From assembly GCA_047605615.1 (NCBI GenBank), contig JASGFI010000028.1, positions 1 to 26,476 of the forward strand: a DNA stretch of 26,476 bases, given 5' to 3'. The stretch is from Taibaiella sp047605615. Lineage in GTDB: Bacteria > Bacteroidota > Bacteroidia > Chitinophagales > Chitinophagaceae. The translations under genes and the position numbers were made by a program. A model generated the notes under the pieces. The model was given only the letters and a program-made list of their open reading frames with translations, was not told where the DNA came from and made no database searches. Positions 15,396 through 22,610 of the stretch are shown here, in pieces. Position 1 is the stretch's first letter. Every line of letters begins with the position of its first letter.

Positions 15396-18221
15396 ATGTC
15401 GGAAAATATAGATATTTATGGTGCCCGCGTCCATAACTTGAAAAACGTGGAAGCCCATATTCCCAAAAACAAATTGGTGGTCATAACCGGGTTAAGTGGC
15501 AGCGGCAAATCCTCCCTGGCCTTCGACACTATTTATGCAGAAGGCCAACGCAGGTACATGGAAAGCTTCTCGGCTTATGCGCGGCAATTCATGGGCGACC
15601 TGGAACGGCCCGACGTGGACAAGATTACGGGCCTCTCGCCGGTCATTTCCATAGAACAAAAAACCACCAACCGCAACCCGCGCTCCACCGTGGGCACCGT
15701 TACCGAAGTTTACGATTTCCTAAGATTGTTGTTTGCCCGCATCGGCATTGCTTACAGCTACGAATCGGGCGCAGCGATGCAGCGTTTTTCGGAAGAAGAA
15801 ATAAGCACGCACGTCAAAGAACATTTTGCCGGGAAAAAAATAGTGGTGCTGGCATCCTTGGTGCGTGGCCGCAAGGGGCACTACCGCGAGCTGTTCGAGC
15901 AATTGCGCAAACAAGGCTACCTGCGCGTGCGCATAGACGGTAAGGTTGAAGAGCTTAAAGAAAAGATGCAACTGGACCGCTACAAAATCCACGATATAGA
16001 ATTGGTGGTAGATAGGTTGGCGGTGGTTGACGAAGATGCCGTAAGGCTGAACCAAAGTTTGCAAAAGGCACTGCAATTAGGCAAAGGGCTTGTCTTCATT
16101 CAAGAACACGATAGCGACACCCTGCAACAATACAGCAAACACTTGATGGATGCGGCTTCCGGCGTATCGTACGAAGACCCTTCGCCCAATACTTTTTCCT
16201 TTAATTCGCCATACGGCGCGTGCCCGGCTTGCAAAGGCTTGGGTGTGGTGCATAGAATCAGCACGGAAGAAGTGATACCAGACGATACCAAAACCATAGC
16301 AGAGGGCGGCATAGCCCCCTTGGGCGAAAAGCGCGATGCGGGCAGTTGGCGGCAGGCCGAAGAATTTGCCAAGAAGAATAAAATACCGATTAATAAAGCC
16401 GTAAAAGACCTTCCGGAAAAACAATTGAACCTGTTGCTGTACGGTAATGAAGAAGGCACCATTACTTATCAACCGGCAGGCGATGCCCAATATACTTACA
16501 TATTGGACGGGCAGCAGTTCGAGGGAGTGTTGAACATGATGTTGCGTTGGTTTACCGAATCCACGTCGGACTATATACGCGAATGGGCCGAAAAATTTAT
16601 GGTATTGGATGCCTGTCCCGATTGTGGGGGCGCAAGGTTGAAAAAAGAAAGTTTGTGGTTTAGGGTTGCGGGTAAAAACATTGCCGAATACGCCAACATG
16701 TCGCTTGCCGACATGCAACAAGCATTTGACGGCATAGAAAAAAAACTGAGCAACAAACATCAAACAATAGCCAAAGACATTTTGGTTGAAATACGCGACA
16801 GGCTTGGCTTCCTGCTGGAAGTGGGCTTGCACTATCTTTCGCTTAACAGGCCCACTCGCAGCCTTAGCGGCGGCGAAAGCCAACGCATCCGCCTGGCTAC
16901 GCAAATAGGGTCGCAATTGGTGGGCATTACCTATATCCTCGACGAGCCTTCCATTGGCTTGCACCAGCGCGACAATCACCGCTTGATCAATGCCTTGAAA
17001 AACCTGCGCGACGGTGGCAATTCGGTATTGGTGGTAGAACACGATAAAGACATAATGCTGGCCGCCGATTATTTGATAGATATGGGGCCTGCCGCGGGCA
17101 TACACGGCGGCACAATAGTATCGGAGGGTGCGCCTGCCCAAGTATTGAAAAGCAACAGCGTTACCGCACGTTACCTTAACGACAAGGACCGCATAGCCAT
17201 ACCGCAAAAACGCAGAAAAGGCAATGGCAACAAATTGGTATTGAAAGGTGCTACGGGCAACAATTTGAAAAACGTAAGCATCGCCATTCCGCTGGGTACG
17301 TTTACCTGCATTACCGGCGTATCGGGCAGCGGCAAGAGTACCTTGGTTAACGAAACGCTTTATCCTATCCTGTCGCGGCACTGTTTTCCGGCATCCAAAA
17401 TGCAGCCCATGCCCTACAAAAAGATAGAAGGATTGGAGCATGTGGACAAGGTGATAGAAATAGACCAAAGCCCCATAGGCCGCACGCCGCGCAGCAACCC
17501 GGCTACCTATTGCGGTTTTTTTACCGACATACGCCAGTTGATGGCGCAAGTGCCCGAAGCCAAAATAAGGGGCTACAATGCGGGTCGTTTTTCTTTCAAT
17601 GTAAAAGGCGGCCGGTGCGAGGCGTGCCAAGGCGGCGGCATGAGGGTAATAGAAATGAACTTCCTGCCCGATGTGTATGTGCCCTGCGAAAAATGCCAAG
17701 GCCGCAGGTACAACAGGGAAACGCTGGAAATAAGGTACAAGGGCAAGTCCATATCCGATATTTTAAACATGACTGTGGCAGAGGCTACGGAATTTTTCAT
17801 CAACATACCCTCGCTGTACCGCAAGGTAAAAACGTTGAACGAAGTGGGGCTTGGCTACATTACCCTGGGCCAAAGTGCCGTAACCCTTAGCGGTGGCGAG
17901 GCGCAGCGCGTAAAACTGGCTACGGAACTATCGAAAAAAGATACCGGCCAAACCATTTACATCCTTGACGAACCCACCACCGGCCTGCATTTTGAAGATA
18001 TAAAACATTTGTTGGCGGTACTGGACAAACTGGTAGAAAGGGGCAATACCGTAATGGTGATAGAACACAATTTGGACATGGTAAAGGTGGCCGATTATGT
18101 GATAGACCTGGGCACCGAAGGCGGTGCGGGCGGCGGCCAAATATTGTGTGCCGGCACACCCGAAGATATAGCGGCCTGTGCCGAAAGCCACACGGGGCGG
18201 TATTTGAAGCTGGAATTGTGA
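15396..18221 (+). CDS. uvrA: UvrABC excinuclease subunit A
   Basis: Damage-recognition ATPase of nucleotide excision repair, acting as a dimer with UvrB. The start ATG 15396 gives MSENIDIYGARVHNL and 941 residues, the normal length. Two ABC modules are complete: Walker A GLSGSGKS (32-39) and GVSGSGKS (about 641-648); signatures LSGGESQRIRLA (about 490) and LSGGEAQRVKLA (about 831); Walker B ILDEPSIGLHQRD and ILDEPTTGLHFED. The first zinc module has cysteine pairs CPACKG (about 275) and CPDCGG (about 406). The second has CEACQG and CEKCQG (about 741-766). It converges on trxA, with a shared hairpin terminator. An SOS box is not recognisable upstream; a TACATTCG box (15342-15349) is a weak promoter candidate. 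Confidence 0.98.
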   Translation: MSENIDIYGARVHNLKNVEAHIPKNKLVVITGLSGSGKSSLAFDTIYAEGQRRYMESFSAYARQFMGDLERPDVDKITGLSPVISIEQKTTNRNPRSTVGTVTEVYDFLRLLFARIGIAYSYESGAAMQRFSEEEISTHVKEHFAGKKIVVLASLVRGRKGHYRELFEQLRKQGYLRVRIDGKVEELKEKMQLDRYKIHDIELVVDRLAVVDEDAVRLNQSLQKALQLGKGLVFIQEHDSDTLQQYSKHLMDAASGVSYEDPSPNTFSFNSPYGACPACKGLGVVHRISTEEVIPDDTKTIAEGGIAPLGEKRDAGSWRQAEEFAKKNKIPINKAVKDLPEKQLNLLLYGNEEGTITYQPAGDAQYTYILDGQQFEGVLNMMLRWFTESTSDYIREWAEKFMVLDACPDCGGARLKKESLWFRVAGKNIAEYANMSLADMQQAFDGIEKKLSNKHQTIAKDILVEIRDRLGFLLEVGLHYLSLNRPTRSLSGGESQRIRLATQIGSQLVGITYILDEPSIGLHQRDNHRLINALKNLRDGGNSVLVVEHDKDIMLAADYLIDMGPAAGIHGGTIVSEGAPAQVLKSNSVTARYLNDKDRIAIPQKRRKGNGNKLVLKGATGNNLKNVSIAIPLGTFTCITGVSGSGKSTLVNETLYPILSRHCFPASKMQPMPYKKIEGLEHVDKVIEIDQSPIGRTPRSNPATYCGFFTDIRQLMAQVPEAKIRGYNAGRFSFNVKGGRCEACQGGGMRVIEMNFLPDVYVPCEKCQGRRYNRETLEIRYKGKSISDILNMTVAEATEFFINIPSLYRKVKTLNEVGLGYITLGQSAVTLSGGEAQRVKLATELSKKDTGQTIYILDEPTTGLHFEDIKHLLAVLDKLVERGNTVMVIEHNLDMVKVADYVIDLGTEGGAGGGQILCAGTPEDIAACAESHTGRYLKLEL

Positions 18222-18243
18222 TATATTTACATACCAATGCCAC

Positions 18244-18285
18244 CCAAGCAAAGAGCCACCGATTTTTCGGTGGCTCTTTGCTTGG
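18244..18285. terminator. bidirectional terminator between uvrA and trxA
   Basis: A perfect 19-bp inverted repeat (18244-18262 and 18267-18285) with a four-T loop lies between the convergent stop codons, 23 bases after uvrA and 15 bases from trxA. A T/A-rich tail follows on the plus side (TGTTAAAAA). Confidence 0.9.
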
Positions 18286-18299
18286 TGTTAAAAACGCAA

Positions 18300-18620
18300 T
18301 TAGCTCAAATGTTGTTGTATTTTCTTTTCAAACGCCGATTTGGGCGCCGCGCCCACTTGCTTGTCCACCACTTTGCCGTCTTTGATAAACAATACGCAAG
18401 GTATGCTGGTAACGCCGTAGTTGATAGACAGGTTGGGGTTTTCGTCCACATTCACCTTGCCTACGTTTACCTTGCCTTCGTATTCCTTGGAAAGCGCGTC
18501 GATAGTGGGCCCCAAGGCTATGCAAGGGCCGCACCAGGGAGCCCAGAAATCTACTACCGATAAATTGCCCGATTGCAAAACTTCATTCTCGAAATTAGCA
18601 TCGGTGAATACTGCTGCCAT
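18300..18620 (-). CDS. trxA: thioredoxin
   Basis: A 106-residue cytoplasmic thiol-disulfide oxidoreductase. The redox motif WCGPC occupies residues 29-33, within the usual FWAPWCGPC context, and D24 and the cis-proline (P74 in TSIP) are present. No signal peptide is seen, so it is the soluble form. The start ATG at 18620 (MAAVFTDANF) is preferred over an upstream in-frame codon at 18656, which would fall within the promoter. Beyond the active-site pair there is a third cysteine at position 75, directly after the cis-proline, where threonine is usual. The motif flank is CGPCIALGP rather than CGPC(K/R)MxAP. It is a single gene with its own promoter and a shared terminator. Confidence 0.95.
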   Translation of the reverse strand: MAAVFTDANFENEVLQSGNLSVVDFWAPWCGPCIALGPTIDALSKEYEGKVNVGKVNVDENPNLSINYGVTSIPCVLFIKDGKVVDKQVGAAPKSAFEKKIQQHLS

Positions 18621-18653
18621 GTTTTTTCTTTTAATTTTTGTACAAATGAACGA

Positions 18654-18684
18654 CAAAGGTAAGGCGAAACAGATATTACCGCAA
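18654..18684 (-). promoter_or_regulatory. putative trxA promoter
   Basis: Minus strand: TTG (18684-18682), 20 bases, TACCTTTG (18661-18654), a perfect match to the Bacteroidota consensus, 33 bases upstream of the trxA ATG. This is among the best promoter matches in the window. Confidence 0.7.
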
Positions 18685-18729
18685 TAGCCCGATTGAATAC
18701 CGCTATAATGCCGGATTATGTATTTCCGC

Positions 18730-18737
18730 TAAGTTTG
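18730..18737 (+). promoter_or_regulatory. putative -7 box of the J-domain gene (TAAGTTTG)
   Basis: A perfect TAnnTTTG match 21 bases before the GTG start. No -33 TTG at suitable spacing is seen. It supports the downstream GTG as start, because the box itself lies within the only upstream space. Confidence 0.5.
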
Positions 18738-18758
18738 CCAACCCAAATGTAGTATATA

Positions 18759-19307
18759 GTGGAACCTGATTTCAAAAACTATTACGATGTATTGGGCGTG
18801 GATTTTGGCGCCGACGAACAACAAATAAAATCGGCCTACAGGAAATTGGCGCGCCAATATCACCCCGACATGCACCCTGACGGACACGCCGATAGGTTCA
18901 AGGGGCTGGCCGAGGCTTACGAAACACTCACCGACCCTGTGCTGAAAACCGCTTACGACCGGCATTACAGGGTGCTTGTACTGAAAGAAGAACCTCGCTA
19001 CGCATACCCCTTCCCGGTATATGAAACGGTGACAGACACCACGCCACCCGACCCGCGCAAGTACGAACATAAATATACCGCCCCCCGCAGGTTTGGCCGG
19101 GGCAGGCTTAGCCTGTCCATCGTTGGCGCATTGCTGATGTTGGGCGCGCATATTTACAAATTGGTGCGCAACGTGGCCCCGGTCAACCGGCCCGGGGCAA
19201 TACACCCCTATATTTCGCCGCAGCAGATGCAGCAAATGATACAACAATTGCCGACCAACCAAAAGACCAAAACAATGGGCGATTCCTTGGGATTTTCAAA
19301 CAAATAA
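18759..19307 (+). CDS. membrane-anchored J-domain (DnaJ-like) protein
   Basis: A 182-residue protein with an N-terminal J-domain (about 6-68: YYDVLGVDFGADEQQIKSAYRKLARQYHPD, with the HPD triad at 35-37), which stimulates an Hsp70 (DnaK) ATPase. The G/F region, zinc finger and substrate domains of true DnaJ are absent. A proline-rich linker is followed by one hydrophobic segment (SLSIVGALLMLGAHIYKLV, about 118-136). This suggests tail anchoring, with the J-domain probably cytoplasmic by the basic RRFGRGR flank. The start must be GTG 18759: an in-frame TAG lies six bases upstream and the next ATG is inside the J-domain. The stop is 16 bases from the left end of the insertion sequence, so the C-terminus may have been altered by that insertion. 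Confidence 0.85.
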   Translation: MEPDFKNYYDVLGVDFGADEQQIKSAYRKLARQYHPDMHPDGHADRFKGLAEAYETLTDPVLKTAYDRHYRVLVLKEEPRYAYPFPVYETVTDTTPPDPRKYEHKYTAPRRFGRGRLSLSIVGALLMLGAHIYKLVRNVAPVNRPGAIHPYISPQQMQQMIQQLPTNQKTKTMGDSLGFSNK

Positions 19308-19323
19308 CACAGTTTACAGAAAA

Positions 19324-19335
19324 AAGTAGTCCAAT
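19324..19335 (+). repeat. left terminal inverted repeat of the IS
   Basis: AAGTAGTCCAAT, the exact reverse complement of 20333-20344; beyond the 12 bases the outer flanks match partly (A-rich). Confidence 0.8.
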
Positions 19336-19362
19336 CACAACACCCATATTCCCGCCGTCACT

Positions 19363-19391
19363 CCCGGCCCCCTGCCCTTCGGGAGGCCGGG
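19363..19391. other. GC-rich hairpin inside the IS remnant
   Basis: CCCGGCC (19363-19369) pairs with GGCCGGG (19385-19391), with an inner CCC-TTC-GGG. It sits in the ~100 bases between the left inverted repeat and the truncated transposase end, in DNA far more GC-rich than the rest of the element. Origin unknown: possibly a terminator-like or REP-like insert. Confidence 0.4.
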
Positions 19392-19432
19392 GCGGGGCTA
19401 AAAAATGGGACTATCTATTTTTGGCGGTGGCC

Positions 19433-20278
19433 TCAAGTTAAAACGGCGGGGTGATGAAAAGCGCCATTGTCAAGAACAATGATTTTAATTCATCGGGACG
19501 ATGTAAAGCCATGTTGTCTAAAAAAGCCCGGAACACATCGGCATTGCAACTATCGGCTTCCAACAAAAGCATATCGCCGTCTATGGGGGAGAAAGCACGC
19601 AACAAATACCGGGATTGAAAAACTTGTTGGTAAGGGCATATCGGTTGTGCCTCTTTTGCGGCAAGGGCTTTACCATTACGGGTAAACAAACCGAATCTTG
19701 ATTCGTCTTGAAAATACAGAGTGACAGAAGTGAAAGGATTGCCGTGGCTGAAAGTTATTTCTTGACATTGTTGATTGAAGTTTTTTTAAAAGCCCCTACT
19801 GCTTGTGTGTCTTTTTTAATGTGGCTTTTACGAGCTGTCTTATTCCTTAGCACCAAAGTGGCGTTGGACGTATTTCAACAGCGTAATGTATTTTACAGGT
19901 TTGTTCAACTGTCTTGTCCTGCCCATTGCTGCAACTCTCTATAGCCTACTATTCCATTGCATGGATCCGTGAGCTTCTCTTGAATAGCAACATGTTTTCC
20001 GCTTTGCTAAATACGCTTTGCTTAAAGCCTTTACGTCCGTGTGTCAGCAACACGGCTATGCCTCCCCCTATATATGCTTTCCGCCATTTCACAATGCTGT
20101 TGTGGTTAATGCCGGTAATCTCCGATAAATCTCGCTTAGAGATGCCTCCAGCGTTTTCATGCTTTTTTATCTCAATAAGTAGCTGCATACGCTTGACAAT
20201 GAGTTCGCCATGCTTGCGTTGTAAAGAACGCAACTCGGCAACGGTTTCTTTTACATATATGGATAATGGATTTGCCAT
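19433..20278 (-). pseudogene. IS630-family DDE transposase, multiply frameshifted
   Basis: The first 92 or so codons from ATG 20278 are intact: MANPLSIYVKETVAELRSLQ and a helix-turn-helix (GGISKRDLSEITGINHNSIVKWRKAY). The frame then shifts near 19995 to EKLTDPCNGIVGYRELQQW, again near 19908 to KPVKYITLLKYVQRHFGAK, near 19848 to TARKSHIKKDTQAV, near 19761 (consistent with loss of one A) to SVTLYFQDESRFGLFTRNGKAL with the first catalytic Asp, and near 19485 to IIVLDNGAFHHPAVL with the second Asp. A stop follows at 19433. The third acidic residue and the C-terminus are absent. The conceptual product resembles the HTH-DDE transposases of IS630 in Bacteroidota. Five breaks plus truncation argue for real decay, not sequencing error, since the 7.5-kb sprA nearby is intact. 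Confidence 0.85.
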
Positions 20279-20332
20279 AGTATTTTTGTTTAACAGTCCA
20301 AGGTTGAAACAAAACAATCCAAATAAACAAAT

Positions 20333-20344
20333 ATTGGACTACTT
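20333..20344 (-). repeat. right terminal inverted repeat of the IS
   Basis: ATTGGACTACTT, the exact reverse complement of 19324-19335. It lies on the upstream side of the transposase remnant. Confidence 0.8.
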
Positions 20345-20397
20345 ATTTTTTATAGATTGTATTAGGCGGTTTGTGCGAATCTTTGGATTTTTTAGAC

Positions 20398-20499
20398 ATG
20401 AAAAAAGGTACGGTGGTAACATTTAACCAATCGGACGTTTACAACATCGAAAACAAAGAAATCACTTTGCTTCCGATACGCAAATTATTATTGGATTAG
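20398..20499 (+). CDS. possible 33-residue ORF, unknown
   Basis: ATG 20398 opens a 33-codon frame (MKKGTVVTFNQSDVYNIENK..., ending at TAG 20499) just outside the right end of the insertion sequence. It has protein-like composition but no recognised family, promoter or strong ribosome binding site. It may be a remnant of a gene cut by the insertion, a small gene, or chance. The remaining intergenic DNA up to 20538 shows nothing else. Confidence 0.25.
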   Translation: MKKGTVVTFNQSDVYNIENKEITLLPIRKLLLD

Positions 20500-20538
20500 C
20501 CCAAAAATGATTTCCAAATGTTATCGGGTGCCAATTGC

Positions 20539-21708
20539 TTACAAGCCCCTGCGCTTCATTTCTTTTTTTATCAAGCCCAACTCGCGGCCCGTTTGTCCGG
20601 CTACCGAGGTGTTTTCCTGGGCGCGCCGCATGAGGTAAGGCAGCACGTCGCCCACCGGGCCGTAAGGCAGGTATTTGCTTGCCCTAAAGCCATCTGCCGC
20701 CAAGTTGAAGGTAATATTGTCGCTCATGCCGTACAATTGTGCCAGGAAAACATGCGGGTGGTTGTGCGGTATCTGTTTGCCGGTCAATATGTTGGCAGCG
20801 GCATAACAGCTTTGCTCGTTGTGCGTACCGATGAAAACGGCCAAACTTTGCAAATGACCCAAACAATAGGCCACGGCAGCGTCATAATCGCGGTCGGTAC
20901 TTTCTTTGTCGGGCTGTATGGGCGAAGGGTAGCCCAATGCTTCGGCGCGGGCGCGCTCTTTTTCCATATAGGCCCCGCGCACCAATTTGGCACCCAGCAA
21001 GTAGCCTTTGCTTACCGCCCGTTCGTGCGATTGTTTTAAAAAAGCCAGCCTGTCGTGCCGGTACAATTGAAAGGTGTTGAACACCACGATATTTCCGCCA
21101 ACGTTGTATTTTTCCATCATGGCATCGGCCAAATCGTCCACGGGTTGCTGTATCCAGCTTTCTTCGGCATCTACCAATATCATCAATTTATGCTGTGCGG
21201 CGGCGGCGCAAATCTTGTCTATGCGCAGGGTTACGTGCTGCCATTCGGCGGCTTCTTCCGCAGTCAACGGGATGCCGCCATGCACTTTTTCCAACAAGGC
21301 AAAGCGGGCAAACCCGGTAAGTTTTATGGGTACGAACGGGATGTTTTTTTGCGTGGCGGCGTATTCTATGGCCTTGATAAATTCGGGTACGGCCTTGTCG
21401 AAGGCTTCTTCCTCCTCTATGCCTTCCACGCCATAATCGAGGGCTACGTCCACGCCATGTTTGCCCAGTATGGCCGAGGTGGCCGCCGCCTCTTCTATGG
21501 TTTCGCCACCACAAAACTGGTCGAAAATGGTTGACTTGATCAGCCCTTTTACGGGCAGGTGCAGGCGCAAGGCCATATTGGTCAGTGCCATGCCCGTTTT
21601 AACCAAGAAAGGGGAACCCATGGACGAAAACAGGAAGTGGGCTCGTTTTAGTTGTTTGTCGTTACGGTAGCGAAAGGCTATTTCCGTATCGTCGAAAGAC
21701 AGCGGCAT
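20539..21708 (-). CDS. proline dehydrogenase (monofunctional)
   Basis: FAD enzyme that oxidises proline to pyrroline-5-carboxylate and feeds electrons to the respiratory chain at the membrane. The 389-residue beta/alpha-barrel form lacks the P5C dehydrogenase half of PutA, so a separate enzyme must finish the pathway. Motifs: VALDYGVEG (88-96), PIKLTG with the conserved Lys129, VDAEESWIQ (179-187), KLVRGAYME (241-249), GTHNE, and the C-terminal YLPYGPVGDVLPYLMRRAQEN (346-366), whose double arginine binds the proline carboxylate. The start ATG 21708 is 22 bases after a perfect -7 box. It is transcribed alone; no terminator is obvious at its end before the insertion-sequence region. Confidence 0.94.
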   Translation of the reverse strand: MPLSFDDTEIAFRYRNDKQLKRAHFLFSSMGSPFLVKTGMALTNMALRLHLPVKGLIKSTIFDQFCGGETIEEAAATSAILGKHGVDVALDYGVEGIEEEEAFDKAVPEFIKAIEYAATQKNIPFVPIKLTGFARFALLEKVHGGIPLTAEEAAEWQHVTLRIDKICAAAAQHKLMILVDAEESWIQQPVDDLADAMMEKYNVGGNIVVFNTFQLYRHDRLAFLKQSHERAVSKGYLLGAKLVRGAYMEKERARAEALGYPSPIQPDKESTDRDYDAAVAYCLGHLQSLAVFIGTHNEQSCYAAANILTGKQIPHNHPHVFLAQLYGMSDNITFNLAADGFRASKYLPYGPVGDVLPYLMRRAQENTSVAGQTGRELGLIKKEMKRRGL

Positions 21709-21730
21709 ATTTATTTCTGAAAGTCAAGCG

Positions 21731-21738
21731 CAAATATA
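21731..21738 (-). promoter_or_regulatory. putative proline dehydrogenase -7 box (TATATTTG)
   Basis: A perfect TAnnTTTG match on the minus strand, 22 bases upstream of the ATG. No TTG is seen at the expected -33 distance. Confidence 0.5.
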
Positions 21739-21794
21739 ACGGCTTATCCACTTCTTAAAGCTGCTTGGGAAAATGGGGCTAAATATTTGTCCAA

Positions 21795-21833
21795 AAAAAG
21801 TTGCCCCGTTACGTAACAACGGGGAAACTTTTT
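21795..21833 (-). terminator. terminator of the 227-residue lipoprotein gene
   Basis: AAAAAGTT-G-CCCCGTT and AACGGGG-A-AACTTTTT form a 15-bp stem with one mismatch and a seven-base loop. A T run follows on the minus strand. It begins 39 bases after the lipoprotein stop codon. Confidence 0.85.
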
Positions 21834-21872
21834 GATAAAACCGTGGTGAATGCGATGCGGAAACGTCTATTG

Positions 21873-22556
21873 CTAAAACAAATCTTCCCCCAAAAAGACA
21901 TTGTCGTTGTTCACGTAATATACTTTCACGCTTGTTTTTTCATCGACGTTTTCAAGGCTTTTCCGCAAATATTTGGCCAATCTGTTGCTTTGCCTTCCCA
22001 TGAAATCGTTCCAAAAAATTATTACCGTATAATCGGGGTTTTGTACAGGTTGCGCATTGTCTATTGAAGCAATAACGTGTTTTACGTCGGCCAACTTTAT
22101 TTCCTTGTAAATAGGAGCCAATGTTTTTGGCGGGAAAAGGGCAAAGCCGTTGTCCCTGTTCCATTTCAAATTCGGGAAGCCCCCGGCGTAGCAATTGACG
22201 TAATAGGAAACGAGGATGCCCCTTTGGTCGAAACACATTAATTGCAATGGTTGCAGCAAGTCACCAGACACGCCACTTGCACACGCTTTGGCACTTCTTG
22301 CGGCAACACCAAACTGCGAAGATGTGTCCTGGGCCGGTTCCAGAGATTTGACGTAGTTTCTATATGCGGCAGTATCTGTTTTGCAGATATTTTCATATCC
22401 GCGCTTTTTTCCTTCTCGTACTATTTCCCTATCACTCAAATAATGTGGCCTTTTCACCCCATAAAGTGCTATCATGGTTGGCCTGCAACCGCAACACAAC
22501 AACACCAAAAGCATGATGGGCATCAGTGCTATAACCTTTCCTCTTAAAATAATCAT
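21873..22556 (-). CDS. hypothetical lipoprotein with thioredoxin-like C-terminal segment
   Basis: A 227-residue protein that I do not recognise. From ATG 22556 the N-terminus MIILRGKVIALMPIMLLVLLCCGC is a hydrophobic signal ending in cysteines at 21, 22 and 24, which suggests lipidation, although the lipobox is atypical. The mature part has a YGVKRPHYLSDREIVREGKKRG region. Near the C-terminus a strand-helix-strand unit (YTVIIFWNDFMG, then RLAKYLRKSLENV, then VKVYYVNND) resembles the core of a thioredoxin fold, but the place of CxxC reads FMGRQ, so no redox role is expected. A TACCCTTG box (22583-22576 on the minus strand) is one base off the promoter consensus. A strong terminator makes it a single-gene unit. 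Function unknown. Confidence 0.75.
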   Translation of the reverse strand: MIILRGKVIALMPIMLLVLLCCGCRPTMIALYGVKRPHYLSDREIVREGKKRGYENICKTDTAAYRNYVKSLEPAQDTSSQFGVAARSAKACASGVSGDLLQPLQLMCFDQRGILVSYYVNCYAGGFPNLKWNRDNGFALFPPKTLAPIYKEIKLADVKHVIASIDNAQPVQNPDYTVIIFWNDFMGRQSNRLAKYLRKSLENVDEKTSVKVYYVNNDNVFLGEDLF

Positions 22557-22610
22557 AAAATAGAATTTAGAAGTGCAAGGGTAATGAAAAACCAAGCGAA
22601 CATTTTCAGG

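Larger units (their letters stand above)
19324..20344 (-). mobile_element. decayed IS630-family insertion sequence remnant
   Basis: A roughly 1.0-kb element is bounded by 12-bp inverted repeats and holds a broken transposase in the minus direction, beginning 55 bases inside the right end. Intact relatives of this type would be expected to be longer. Here the C-terminal third of the transposase is missing and is replaced by a short GC-rich segment. A TA target duplication, normal for the Tc1/mariner-IS630 group, cannot be placed with certainty. The element cannot mobilise itself. Confidence 0.8.

Noticed and set aside
16077..17699. 540-codon minus-strand frame opposite uvrA
   Set aside because: Lies wholly opposite conserved uvrA sequence and its composition is that of an antisense reading.
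19914..20426. 170-codon plus-strand frame across the insertion sequence
   Set aside because: It reads opposite the helix-turn-helix part of the transposase and across the right terminal repeat, so it is a shadow.
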